The translations under genes and the position numbers were made by a program. A stretch of DNA of 15,454 nucleotides from Myxococcales bacterium (lineage in GTDB: Bacteria; Myxococcota; Myxococcia; Myxococcales; Myxococcaceae). Each line of letters opens with the position of its first letter. The stretch's first letter is position 1. Below the pieces are notes generated by a model, which was not told where the DNA came from, did no database searches, and saw only the letters and a program-made list of their open reading frames with translations. The DNA lies in assembly GCA_003153055.1 (NCBI GenBank), contig PMBV01000353.1, forward strand, positions 1-15,454, written 5' to 3'. This document shows, piece by piece, positions 7,407 through 14,942 of this stretch.

Positions 7407-8302
7407 TGGTGCTGTCGGTCGCCAGAGCCAAGCGCCTCAAGCCCCTGCTCGACGCCTTCAGGGACACCCGCGACTTCGAGCAACGCGTGCGGGCCGACCC
7501 GGTGGAGTTCCCCCATCGGTACCGCGACGCACGCGACATCGAGGTCGTCGGGCTCCTTTCGGCCGCCCTCGCTTACGGGCGAGTGGAGCTGTTCAAACCG
7601 AAGATCGCCGGCCTCCTCGACGGGCTCGGATCGCGACCAGCGGTGGCCATGGCCGGGCTCACCGTACCCTCCGCGGCACGGCTCCTCGACGGCTTCGTCT
7701 ACCGGTTCAACGTCGCGGCCGATCTCGCCGTGCTGCTGCTGGGCATGGGCGCCACGCTGCGGCGTCACGGGTCGCTCGAGGCCTGCTTCGTCAGCGCGCT
7801 GGAGGCCAAGGGCTCGTGGCGGGGGGCGCTCCAAGGGTTCGTCAACGAGGTTCGCGCGGCGGCTCCCGAGCGGGAGATCACCCGGGTGCTGGGGCGTACG
7901 CGCGGCGTCGCGCACTTGCTGCCGGGGGCCGACTCGGGCGCGGCCAAGCGCCTCAACCTGTACACCCGGTGGATGGTGCGCGGGCCCGACCTGGTCGATC
8001 TCGGCGTCTGGCGAAGCGTGGCCCCGGCGCAGCTCATGATGCCGGTGGACACCCACATCGCTCGCATCGCGCGCTGGTTGGGGCTGACTCACCGGCGCAC
8101 CATCTCGTGGGCCATGGCCGAGGAGGTGACGGCCTCGCTCCGCTTGCTCGACCCCACCGATCCGGTGAAGTACGACTTCGCCTTGTGCCACTGGGGCATG
8201 AGCGGCGCGTGCCCGGTGGTGCCGGTGAGAGAGAATTGCCTCGCCTGCCCGCTCGGGCCCGTATGTGTGCACGGCCACCCGCCCGGTCGGCGAGAGGGGT
8301 GA
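7406..8302 (+). CDS. TIGR02757 (DUF2400) family protein, endonuclease III-like
   Basis: 298 residues from the ATG at 7406, which overlaps the Rieske stop; GGAG lies just upstream. Family hallmarks are LLSAALAYGRVE near residues 50-60, KRLNLYTRWMVR at 181-192, DLGVW, PVDTHIARIARWLGL at 213-227 and DPVKYDFAL near 253-261. TIGR02757 proteins are uncharacterised. Two features recall the HhH-GPD DNA glycosylases (endonuclease III/MutY). One is VDTH with D215, resembling the catalytic Asp segment VDTHIFRV. The other is a C-terminal cluster of four cysteines, C269-X8-C278-X2-C281-X5-C287, close to the [4Fe-4S] loop C-X6-C-X2-C-X5-C. LLPG at 171-174 followed by K181 may correspond to the LPGVGRK segment, with an insertion. 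A DNA-repair-like iron-sulfur enzyme is therefore a reasonable inference but unproven. The upstream coupled ferredoxin is also an iron-sulfur protein. Confidence 0.88.
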   Translation: MVLSVARAKRLKPLLDAFRDTRDFEQRVRADPVEFPHRYRDARDIEVVGLLSAALAYGRVELFKPKIAGLLDGLGSRPAVAMAGLTVPSAARLLDGFVYRFNVAADLAVLLLGMGATLRRHGSLEACFVSALEAKGSWRGALQGFVNEVRAAAPEREITRVLGRTRGVAHLLPGADSGAAKRLNLYTRWMVRGPDLVDLGVWRSVAPAQLMMPVDTHIARIARWLGLTHRRTISWAMAEEVTASLRLLDPTDPVKYDFALCHWGMSGACPVVPVRENCLACPLGPVCVHGHPPGRREG

Positions 8303-8376
8303 CGACTGGCCTGAGTGCTCCTCACTGGGCCAACAGCACAGCACAGCGCCCGTGCCCGTCACGCCTGCCCGGCCCG

Positions 8377-8418
8377 CCTCGCGACGGTCGGGTCACCTCG
8401 CGACGGTCGGGTCACCTC
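8377..8418 (+). repeat. Perfect 19-bp tandem direct repeat (2 copies + 4 bases)
   Basis: The unit CCTCGCGACGGTCGGGTCA occurs at 8377-8395 and again, identically, at 8396-8414, followed by the first four bases of a third copy. It lies in the 183-base gap between the TIGR02757 gene and waaA, ending about 67 bases before the waaA start. It could be a paired regulator-binding site or a recent slippage duplication. No convincing promoter was seen around it. Confidence 0.85.
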
Positions 8419-8485
8419 TTCGATGCGCTGGCTTGAATCTCGGTGCTTGCTTGGCGCCCCTGGGTTCGCGCATGGTCCGTGCCTC

Positions 8486-9751
8486 ATGCGCGCGCTGTAC
8501 GTTCTCGCCACGTGGGTCGCCTTTGCGCTCCTCGGTCCGGCCCTGTCGCTGATGAGGAAGACCCGGGGCGGGTTCTGGCAGCGCCTCGGCTTCTACCACC
8601 CCGGCTCGTTGCCAGTGGGCGGGTCCCCCCGCATCTGGCTCCATGGGGCGAGCGCCGGCGACCTCCTGAGCCTCTCTCCGATGATCGACCGCCTCCGGGC
8701 GCGGTTCCCCCAGGCCAAGGTCATCATCTCGACGATGACGAACACCGGCCACCTCATGGCCACCGAGCGGCTCAAGAAGAAGATCGACGCGGTGGTGTAC
8801 GCGCCGTGGGACCTCTGGGGGGCGACTCGGCGGGCAGCGCGGGCCGTGAAAGCCGATCTGCTGGTGCTCGAGTACACCGAGATCTGGCCCAACCTCATCA
8901 GGGCGGTGCACGAGAGCGGCGCCCGCATCGCCCTGACCAACGGGCGCTTCTCTCCCCGCCGCCTCGAGTGGTACCGGCGCTTCTTCGCCCTCATCGAGAA
9001 CCCGCTGGCCGACGTCGACCTCTTCCTCATGCGGGAGCAAGAAGAGGCCGAGCGCGTCTTGTTACTGGGGGCCGCGCCGGAGCGGGTGCGGGTGACCGGC
9101 AATACCAAGTTCGATGCCCTGGCTCCCAAGGAGCAGGCGGTGGAGGACCACGCGCTGGGGGCGGCCCTCGGGTTGCCCGCTGGGGCTCGGGTGTTGATCG
9201 CTGGGAGCACTCACGACGGAGAAGAGGAGTCGGTGCTGTCGGCGTACCGGGCGCTCCTCGTGTCGGCGCCAGATCTCCGGCTGGTCATCGCGCCTCGGTA
9301 CATCGAGCGGGCCGACCGGGTCGTGGCGTTGGCCACCGCGGCCGGGTTCGAGGTCGGGCTCCGCTCGGCGGGCAATCCGCGCAAGGCACCGGTGGTGGTG
9401 CTCGACAGCATCGGCGAGCTGGCCCAGGCGTATCGGCTCGCCACGCTCGTTTTCGTTGGAGGCTCCTTCACCCAGCGCGGTGGCCAGAACATTCTCGAGC
9501 CGGCGGCACAGGGGAAGCCCGTCTTGTTCGGCCCTCACATGGAGAACTTCCACGACTCGGTGCAGGTGCTGGTCGGGCGGGGTGGCATTCAAGTGAAAGA
9601 CGCGGAGCAGCTCGCTCGAGTCATCGCCGAGCTGTTGGCCCGGCCCGAGAGCCTGGCCTCCCTGGGCACGCTCGCCTCCTCGGTGGTGCGTCAGATCTCA
9701 GGCGCGTCGGATCGAAACGTGGAGGCGATGGCTCGTTTGGTGTCGCCTTGA
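8486..9751 (+). CDS. waaA: 3-deoxy-D-manno-octulosonic acid (Kdo) transferase
   Basis: 421 residues from the ATG at 8486; the N-terminus (one membrane anchor, about 4-22, then a basic stretch) matches WaaA, while upstream in-frame starts would add non-family sequence. No clear Shine-Dalgarno is present. WaaA transfers Kdo from CMP-Kdo to lipid A precursor at the inner face of the inner membrane. GT-B signatures are LHGASAGD at 52-59, YTEIWPN at 130-136, TNGRFSPRR, STHDGEE, and VGGSFTQRGGQNILEPA with GPHMENF in the C-terminal domain. One oddity: the base position in HxxSxGE (Glu60 in E. coli, Glu31 in Aquifex) is Asp (D59) here, and the first Glu of the ETELWPN motif is Tyr (Y130). It opens the LPS block, and its stop overlaps the next gene's TTG start. 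Confidence 0.92.
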   Translation: MRALYVLATWVAFALLGPALSLMRKTRGGFWQRLGFYHPGSLPVGGSPRIWLHGASAGDLLSLSPMIDRLRARFPQAKVIISTMTNTGHLMATERLKKKIDAVVYAPWDLWGATRRAARAVKADLLVLEYTEIWPNLIRAVHESGARIALTNGRFSPRRLEWYRRFFALIENPLADVDLFLMREQEEAERVLLLGAAPERVRVTGNTKFDALAPKEQAVEDHALGAALGLPAGARVLIAGSTHDGEEESVLSAYRALLVSAPDLRLVIAPRYIERADRVVALATAAGFEVGLRSAGNPRKAPVVVLDSIGELAQAYRLATLVFVGGSFTQRGGQNILEPAAQGKPVLFGPHMENFHDSVQVLVGRGGIQVKDAEQLARVIAELLARPESLASLGTLASSVVRQISGASDRNVEAMARLVSP

Positions 9752-10773
9752 GGGTCCTCCACGTGCTCGCGTCGCCGTGGTTCAGCGGGCCGACCGAGAC
9801 GGTGACTCAGCTGGCGCTGGCGCAGCGGGAGCAGGGTCACCAGGTGGCCGTGGCCATCGACCGCCGCTGCACCACCAAGACCTCGGAGGAGCTCGCCGCG
9901 CCCCGACTCGAGGCGCTGGGGCTCCTCGATGGCCACGGCCTCGAGCTGTCGGTCAAGTCGTCGCTCCGGGGCATGCTGGGAGACCTGCGGAGGCTCAGGG
10001 CCCTCGAGGTCGACGTGGTGCACTGCCACATGAGCCACGATCACTTCCTCGCGCGGCTCGGCTGTCCGAAGGGGGCACGGCTGGTGCGCTCGGTGCACGC
10101 CCCTCGCTCGCTGCGCTGGTCGACCCCTCGGGCCGACGGCTGGACGGTCCCCGTCGACGCCTTGGCGCGCCGGCTGCTGGGGGCGCGGGTGATGGTGCTG
10201 CCGCCGATGGTCGACGGGGCCTTCGTACCGCCGAACGACCGGGCCGCGTGCCAGCGCTCCCTCGGCCTTCCGTCGGGCCCGTTGGTGGGCATGGTGTCCA
10301 CCTTCCAAGCGTCGCGGCGTCACGACGTCGCCTTGCAGGCCTTCGCCAGGGTCCGTGGCCGCGCCCCCGAGGCCCGGCTGGTGCTGGTCGGCGACGGGCA
10401 TGAGGAGCGGGCGGTGCGGGCGCAGGCGGCCGCCATGGGGCTGGGCGAGCTGGTGCACTTCGCCGGCTACCAGTCGGGGGCGCGGTTCATCGACTTCCTC
10501 CAGGCCCTCGACGAGGTCTGGATTCTCGGCCTGGGGAACGACTTCAGCGGGCGGGCGGCGGCGCAGGCACGGGCCTGCGGGGTTCGCGTGGTGGCGGTCG
10601 ACGAGGGGGCCCTGGCCAGGTACGCCGACGTCGTCGTCCCCTGTGAGGCGCAGGCCGTCGCCGAGGCTGCCCTGCGAGCCAACCGAAGGACTGTCGTGCT
10701 CGAGTCGCCCGGGTCGGTCGCCAGGCGCGTGGTGGAGCTGTACCAGCGGGCTCCGATTCTTGGTCCTGGGTGA
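9748..10773 (+). CDS. GT4-like glycosyltransferase, probably LPS core
   Basis: 341 residues. The likely start is TTG at 9748, overlapping the waaA TGA (TTGA); it gives the standard N-terminus MRVLHVLASPWFSGPTETV, whereas no ATG or GTG in this frame lies near. The fold reads as GT-B: N-terminal Rossmann half with a TETVTQLALAQREQGHQV helix, then VVHCHMSHDH near 90, and a C-terminal half with VGMVSTFQASRRHDVALQAF and RLVLVGDGHEE. The GT4 nucleotide-sugar motif E-X7-E is replaced by D265-X7-Q273 in NDFSGRAAAQARACG. Between waaA and lpxK, it probably adds a sugar to lipid A-core, but donor and acceptor cannot be told from sequence. Altered motif residues leave open a changed donor or reduced activity. 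Confidence 0.85.
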   Translation: MRVLHVLASPWFSGPTETVTQLALAQREQGHQVAVAIDRRCTTKTSEELAAPRLEALGLLDGHGLELSVKSSLRGMLGDLRRLRALEVDVVHCHMSHDHFLARLGCPKGARLVRSVHAPRSLRWSTPRADGWTVPVDALARRLLGARVMVLPPMVDGAFVPPNDRAACQRSLGLPSGPLVGMVSTFQASRRHDVALQAFARVRGRAPEARLVLVGDGHEERAVRAQAAAMGLGELVHFAGYQSGARFIDFLQALDEVWILGLGNDFSGRAAAQARACGVRVVAVDEGALARYADVVVPCEAQAVAEAALRANRRTVVLESPGSVARRVVELYQRAPILGPG

Positions 10774-10847
10774 TTGTGGGCCCAAGCGCGCTGGCGGTAG
10801 CGTGCCGCTCAAAGCGACGCCAACCGAGCCTCGGCCATCGGAGTGGA

Positions 10848-11837
10848 ATGAACTGGGAAGCGCTGTGGTACGGCCCACGGGCCGTTGGGTACTCGCTGCT
10901 GGTGGCCTGTCTCCTGCCCGCGTCGGGGGTCTACTGGCTGGTGACCTGGCTGTGGCACGGGCTCTTCGACTGGGGCGTGCGTCGGCCGGTGCGCGTCGTT
11001 GGCGCCACGGTGGTCTCGGTGGGCAACCTCGTCGCCGGCGGAGCTGGGAAGACGCCGGTCGTGATGTACCTCGCTCGGCTCGCTCAGGAGCAGGGGGCCA
11101 CGGTGGCCGTGCTGTCTCGTGGGTACGGGCGTCGGTCAAAGGGCCAGCAGCACTTCTCCGCGGCCGCGCTCCCTCCGGTCGAGGAGGTCGGCGACGAGCC
11201 CCGCCTCATCGCCCGGGCGTGCCCCGGCGTCGAGGTGTGGGTGGGCGCCGATCGGGTGGCCTCGGCGAAGGCGGCCGTGGCTCTTGGCGCCACGGTGTTG
11301 ATCCTCGATGATGGCTTCCAGCACCGCCGGCTCCACCGCGACGTGGACATCTTGGTCGATGGCGGCGAGGGGAACGGGTGGGTGTTGCCCGCCGGGCCGC
11401 TCCGGGAGCCTCGAGGTGGCCGCCGGCGGGCCACGTTGATCTGGGGGCGCGACGGCGTCGCCGGAGACGTGGAGGCTCGGTACGTGGTCGAGAAGGTGCG
11501 CCGGCCCAACGGCACCCTGGTCGAGCTGGCCTCTCTCGCCGGACGCGCGGTGGTGGTGTTGACCGCGGTGGCCCGGCCTCAGCGGGTGCGGGCGACCCTC
11601 GAGGGGGCGGGCGCCCGAGTGGTCGGTCTCCACGCCTTCCCCGATCACCACGTCTTCACCGCCGAAGAGGTGGCGCGGGTGAAGGCCAATGCCACCGAGC
11701 ACATGGCGGTGATGGTCACCACCGAGAAGGACGCCGAGCGGCTGAGCGTGCCCGTGCACGTGCTGGTGCAGGAGGTGCAAGTGACGAAGGGGGCCGGGCG
11801 GCTCCCGAGCCTCGGTGCCACGCCGCCCGCCGGGTGA
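10848..11837 (+). CDS. lpxK: Tetraacyldisaccharide 4'-kinase
   Basis: 329 residues from the ATG at 10848, with GGAG four bases upstream. This length and the N-terminus (NWEALWYGPR, then a membrane anchor at about 14-40) match LpxK. A GTG at 10770 overlaps the preceding stop (GTGA) but would add 26 non-family residues. The enzyme phosphorylates the 4' position of the lipid A disaccharide with ATP at the inner membrane. The Walker A segment is GNLVAGGAGKTP at 59-70 (K68). LSRGYGRR is at 89-96 and DDGFQHRRLHRD at 154-165 holds the acidic catalytic pair. NGWVLPAGPLREP and FPDHHVF complete the signature. All expected catalytic residues are visible. It lies 74 bases after the glycosyltransferase in the same direction. 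Confidence 0.96.
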   Translation: MNWEALWYGPRAVGYSLLVACLLPASGVYWLVTWLWHGLFDWGVRRPVRVVGATVVSVGNLVAGGAGKTPVVMYLARLAQEQGATVAVLSRGYGRRSKGQQHFSAAALPPVEEVGDEPRLIARACPGVEVWVGADRVASAKAAVALGATVLILDDGFQHRRLHRDVDILVDGGEGNGWVLPAGPLREPRGGRRRATLIWGRDGVAGDVEARYVVEKVRRPNGTLVELASLAGRAVVVLTAVARPQRVRATLEGAGARVVGLHAFPDHHVFTAEEVARVKANATEHMAVMVTTEKDAERLSVPVHVLVQEVQVTKGAGRLPSLGATPPAG

Positions 11838-11887
11838 CGACGCGGCGCTTGTCGAGCGGGCCGGAATGCGAGACATCGCCCTCCCAA

Positions 11888-12865
11888 GTGAAAGATCTCC
11901 TCGCGGCGTTTTCCAGAGTGCGGGTGCTGGTGGTGGGCGACCTCCTGGCCGATCAGTACGTCTATGGCGAGACCGAGCGGGTGAGCCGAGAGGCCCCGGT
12001 GTTGATCGTCCGCCACGAGCTTGACGAAGTGAAGCTGGGTGGAGGCGCCAACGCGGCCGCCAACGCGCGCTCGCTGGGGGCGAAGGTGACAGCGCTGGGC
12101 GTGATTGGTCAGGACCCGGTCGGCGAGCAGATGGTGAGCCTGTTCAGCGAGCAGGGAATTCGGAGCCGGGTGGTGCGGCGCTTCGGGGTGGTGACCGAGA
12201 CGCGCACCCGTATTCTCGCCGGTGGTGTCAGCACGACGCGACAGCAGATGCTGCGCATTGACCGGGGCGCCACCGGGCCGCTCGAGCCCAAGGCGCGAGC
12301 AGCACTGGCGAGCCTGATTCGAACCGAGGCCCGAAGAGCCGACGTGGTGATGGTGTCGGACTACGGGGCGGGCGTGCTGTGCGACGAGACGCGAGCGGCC
12401 CTGGCCGAGGTGGGGCTGAGGGTGCCCGTGTGTGTCGACTCGCGCTCGCAGCTGGCCGCCTACAAGGGCGTCGCAGTGATGAAGCCCAACGAGCCAGAGC
12501 TGGCGGCGCTCACGGGGCTTCCCGTCAAATCCGAGCCCGAGCTCCTCGCCGCCGCGCGCCTGGCCCTCAAGCGCCTCGACAGCCGGTTTCTGTTGGTGAC
12601 CCGTGGCCGCCGAGGCATGGCCTTGTTCGAGAAGGGCGCCCCGCCGAGGCTCATTCCCGTGCACGGCAACGCCGAAGCCGTCGACGTGACGGGCGCGGGA
12701 GACACCGTCGGGGCGGCCTTCGCGGTCGCGTTGGGCGCCGGTGCGTCCGCGGGGCAGGCGGCGGAGCTTGCCAACCTCGCCGGGGCGTTGGTGGTGCAGA
12801 AGCCGGGCACCGCGACGGTCTCGCGCGAGGAGCTCGTTGGTGAGCTCGCTCGGGAGCCCCAGTGA
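11888..12865 (+). CDS. rfaE1: D-glycero-beta-D-manno-heptose-7-phosphate kinase (RfaE domain I)
   Basis: 325 residues from GTG at 11888, giving KDLLAAFSRVRVLVVGDLLADQYVYG, the usual RfaE-I opening; no good Shine-Dalgarno is visible, and a TTG at 11849 is an alternative. It is a PfkB-fold kinase that makes heptose 1,7-bisphosphate in the ADP-heptose pathway. Motifs are the sugar-binding GGGANAAANARSLG starting at 51, VVMVSDYGAGVL, KPNEPELAALTG, and PfkB signature 2 DVTGAGDTVGAA with catalytic D272. In E. coli this domain is fused to the adenylyltransferase as HldE. Here the adenylyltransferase is a separate gene overlapping by four bases (GTGA), so the two should be made together. The kinase and adenylyltransferase functions are the best supported in the cluster. 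Confidence 0.95.
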   Translation: MKDLLAAFSRVRVLVVGDLLADQYVYGETERVSREAPVLIVRHELDEVKLGGGANAAANARSLGAKVTALGVIGQDPVGEQMVSLFSEQGIRSRVVRRFGVVTETRTRILAGGVSTTRQQMLRIDRGATGPLEPKARAALASLIRTEARRADVVMVSDYGAGVLCDETRAALAEVGLRVPVCVDSRSQLAAYKGVAVMKPNEPELAALTGLPVKSEPELLAAARLALKRLDSRFLLVTRGRRGMALFEKGAPPRLIPVHGNAEAVDVTGAGDTVGAAFAVALGAGASAGQAAELANLAGALVVQKPGTATVSREELVGELAREPQ

Positions 12866-13362
12866 GCGCCGCGCCCAAGCGGGTGACGCTCGAGGGAGCT
12901 GCCCAACAGGTGGCAGCCTGGCGGGGCAGCGGTTTGTCGATCGCCTTGGCCAACGGAGTGTTCGACCTGCTCCACGTGGGGCACGTTCGGTACCTCGAGG
13001 GTGCCAAGGCCATGGCCGACCGGCTGGTGGTGGCGGTGAACTCCGACGCCTCGACGCGGGCGACGAAGGGCCCGACGCGTCCCGTCATTCCCCAGGGCGA
13101 GCGCGCCGAGCTCCTGGCGGCCCTCTGGTGCACCGACCTCGTGCTGGTGTTCGACGAGCTCGACGTGCGGCGCGTCATCCGCGCGCTCAAGCCCGATGTT
13201 CACGTCAAGGGTACCGACTACACGCCTGACTCCATTCCCGAGCGCGGGGAGGTCGAGGCCTATGGCGGGAGGGTCGCGGTGGCCGGGGATCCCAAGGATC
13301 ACAGCACCACCGAGCTGGTGTCGAAGCTGAAGCCTGAGGGCGGCGGGCGCGACGGTGATTGA
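12862..13362 (+). CDS. rfaE2: D-glycero-beta-D-manno-heptose 1-phosphate adenylyltransferase (RfaE domain II)
   Basis: 166 residues from GTG at 12862, which overlaps the kinase stop as GTGA. It is a nucleotidylyltransferase of the cytidylyltransferase fold. LANGVFDLLHVGH contains the HxGH motif at H38-H41, followed by VAVNSDAST, RATKGPTRPV, HVKGTDY and the C-terminal HSTTELVSKL. It transfers AMP from ATP to heptose 1-phosphate, giving ADP-heptose for the inner LPS core. GmhA, GmhB and the epimerase HldD, needed for the full pathway, are not in this window. The C-terminus ends in a short Gly/Asp-rich tail. Confidence 0.95.
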   Translation: MSAAPKRVTLEGAAQQVAAWRGSGLSIALANGVFDLLHVGHVRYLEGAKAMADRLVVAVNSDASTRATKGPTRPVIPQGERAELLAALWCTDLVLVFDELDVRRVIRALKPDVHVKGTDYTPDSIPERGEVEAYGGRVAVAGDPKDHSTTELVSKLKPEGGGRDGD

Positions 13363-13393
13363 TCTTCGGAGGGAAACCCCGTAGGCCCACTCC

Positions 13394-14272
13394 ATGCTTC
13401 GAAGCATGACGGGCTTCGGGAGCGGCACCGCGAGCGTTGCGAGCGAAACGGTGTCGGTCGAGCTCAAATCGGTGAATCACAAGTTCTGCGAGGTCAAGGT
13501 CCGACTGCCACGGGAGCTATCGGCCATCGAGCCGGTCGTTCAGCGGCAGGTGAAGGATCGTCTGGCCCGAGGGGCGGTCGAGGTGACCGTTCGCCGCGCC
13601 CAGCGCACCGCGACCGGCGTGGTGCCGGTGGTCGATCTCAGCCTGGCCAAGGAGTACCGGCGCGCGTTCGGCGAGGTGGCCCGCGCGCTGGGGCTCCCCG
13701 ACGACCTGACCTTGAGAGACGTGGCCCTCCAGCCGGGCATCATTCGCCTCGAGGAGCCTGCCATTGTCCTCGACGACGCCGCCAAGGCCCTCGAACAAGC
13801 CCTGAGCACCGCCATCGAGGCCCTGCTGGTGATGCGCAGGAAAGAAGGAGTCGCCCTCGAGGCCGACCTCATCCAACGTCTGGGCATCGTCGAGACCACG
13901 GTGAAGGAGCTCCAAGGCTTCGCCGCTGGCTCGGTGGAGGAGTATCGGAACCGGCTGGTCGAGCGCATCTCCGAGCTCGCGAAGAACATTCAGCTAGACC
14001 CCCAGCGGCTGGCCCAGGAAGTGGCGTTCTTCGCCGAGCGCACCGACGTGGCAGAAGAGATGACGCGCCTCGACTCCCACCTGGTGCAGTTTCGCGCCCT
14101 CCTCGTCGCGTCCGAGCCATCGGGCCGGAAGATGGACTTCCTCGTGCAGGAGATGCACCGCGAAGTGAATACCACCGGCTCCAAGAGCCAGCACCGCGAG
14201 ATCAGCGCCCGAGTCCTCGTGCTCAAGGCCGAGCTCGAGCGCATTCGCGAGCAGGTTCAGAACGTCGAATGA
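13394..14272 (+). CDS. yicC: YicC/YloC family endoribonuclease
   Basis: 292 residues, full family length. The ATG at 13394 gives LRSMTGFGSG, the standard YicC opening. GGAGGG at 13368-13373 is about 20 bases away, too far for a normal ribosome-binding site, so initiation may be weak or leaderless. N-terminal features are VELKSVNHKFCEVKVRLP and LARGAVEVTVRR. The C-terminal DUF1732 part carries AEEMTRLDSHLVQF, GRKMDFLVQEMHRE and NTTGSKSQHREISARV. E. coli YicC and B. subtilis YloC are reported RNases that act on RNA decay. The stop overlaps the gmk start by four bases (ATGA), the classic yicC-gmk arrangement. It lies 31 bases after rfaE2, so it may share the LPS transcript. Confidence 0.95.
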   Translation: MLRSMTGFGSGTASVASETVSVELKSVNHKFCEVKVRLPRELSAIEPVVQRQVKDRLARGAVEVTVRRAQRTATGVVPVVDLSLAKEYRRAFGEVARALGLPDDLTLRDVALQPGIIRLEEPAIVLDDAAKALEQALSTAIEALLVMRRKEGVALEADLIQRLGIVETTVKELQGFAAGSVEEYRNRLVERISELAKNIQLDPQRLAQEVAFFAERTDVAEEMTRLDSHLVQFRALLVASEPSGRKMDFLVQEMHREVNTTGSKSQHREISARVLVLKAELERIREQVQNVE

Positions 14273-14898
14273 CCACTGAACCTCACGACCCAGGGCCAGG
14301 GCTTCTCCTCGTGCTCTCGGCGCCTTCGGGCGCGGGCAAGACGACCCTCGCGCGGATGCTCGTCAAGGAGTTCCCCCAGGCGCTGTTCTCCATCAGCCAC
14401 ACCACCCGGCCACCGCGGGGCCAGGAAAAGAACGGTGTCGACTACCACTTCGTCGATACCCTCACGTTCCAGCGGATGATCGACGAGAATCAGTTCGTCG
14501 AATGGGCCGAGGTGTACGGGAACTTCTATGGCTCCTCGCGCGGCATCATCGACGAGGCTCACGCCACCCGAGGCATCGCGGTCTTCGACATCGACGTGCA
14601 GGGCGGAACCACCATCAAGCGAAAGTTCCCCGACGCTCGCCTCATCTATGTCCTGCCGCCCTCGATGGAAGAGCTCGAGCGCCGCCTGAGGTCCCGGGGG
14701 ACCGACTCGGACGACGTCATGCGTCGACGCCTGCTGACCGCCCGCTCGGAGCTCGAACGCGGCGTGGAAAGCTACGACTACCTCGTTATCAATGATCGGC
14801 TCGAAGACGCGTTCCAAGAGCTCCAGTCGATCGTCATCGCCGAGCGCTGCCGGCGGGGTCGAGTGGACCTGTCGGGGTTGAAGCTCGCAGGCGCTTGA
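14269..14898 (+). CDS. gmk: Guanylate kinase
   Basis: 209 residues from the ATG at 14269, overlapping the yicC stop. Gmk phosphorylates GMP (and dGMP) with ATP to GDP in the cytoplasm. The P-loop is SAPSGAGKTT at 17-26 (K24). The GMP-binding segment is SHTTRPPRGQEKNGVDYHFV, then EWAEVYGNFYGSS. FDIDVQGG and LPPSMEELERRLRSRG, in the lid and adenine-binding region, complete the fold. Nothing is missing. In many proteobacteria gmk is followed by rpoZ; here an rRNA promoter region follows directly. Gmk is a reported ppGpp-inhibited enzyme in several bacteria, which makes its position beside a growth-rate-controlled promoter notable, though no sequence evidence links the two. Confidence 0.97.
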   Translation: MTTEPHDPGPGLLLVLSAPSGAGKTTLARMLVKEFPQALFSISHTTRPPRGQEKNGVDYHFVDTLTFQRMIDENQFVEWAEVYGNFYGSSRGIIDEAHATRGIAVFDIDVQGGTTIKRKFPDARLIYVLPPSMEELERRLRSRGTDSDDVMRRRLLTARSELERGVESYDYLVINDRLEDAFQELQSIVIAERCRRGRVDLSGLKLAGA

Positions 14899-14901
14899 AT
14901 T

Positions 14902-14939
14902 CCCGGGGGGGAAAAGGGCTGAGAAGAAATGAGCCCGGG
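14902..14939 (+). terminator. Weak inverted repeat between gmk and the rRNA promoter
   Basis: CCCGGG at 14902-14907 and again at 14934-14939 can pair, and inside them GGGCT (14916-14920) pairs with AGCCC (14932-14936) as an alternative stem. No T-tract follows, so this is not a standard intrinsic terminator. It might slow read-through from gmk into the rRNA promoter. Low confidence. Confidence 0.2.
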
Positions 14940-14942
14940 GAG

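Noticed and set aside
10770..10847. GTG at 10770 as the lpxK start, overlapping the previous stop
   Set aside because: The GTGA overlap is attractive, but it adds 26 residues without family resemblance. The ATG at 10848 has GGAG and gives the standard LpxK length.
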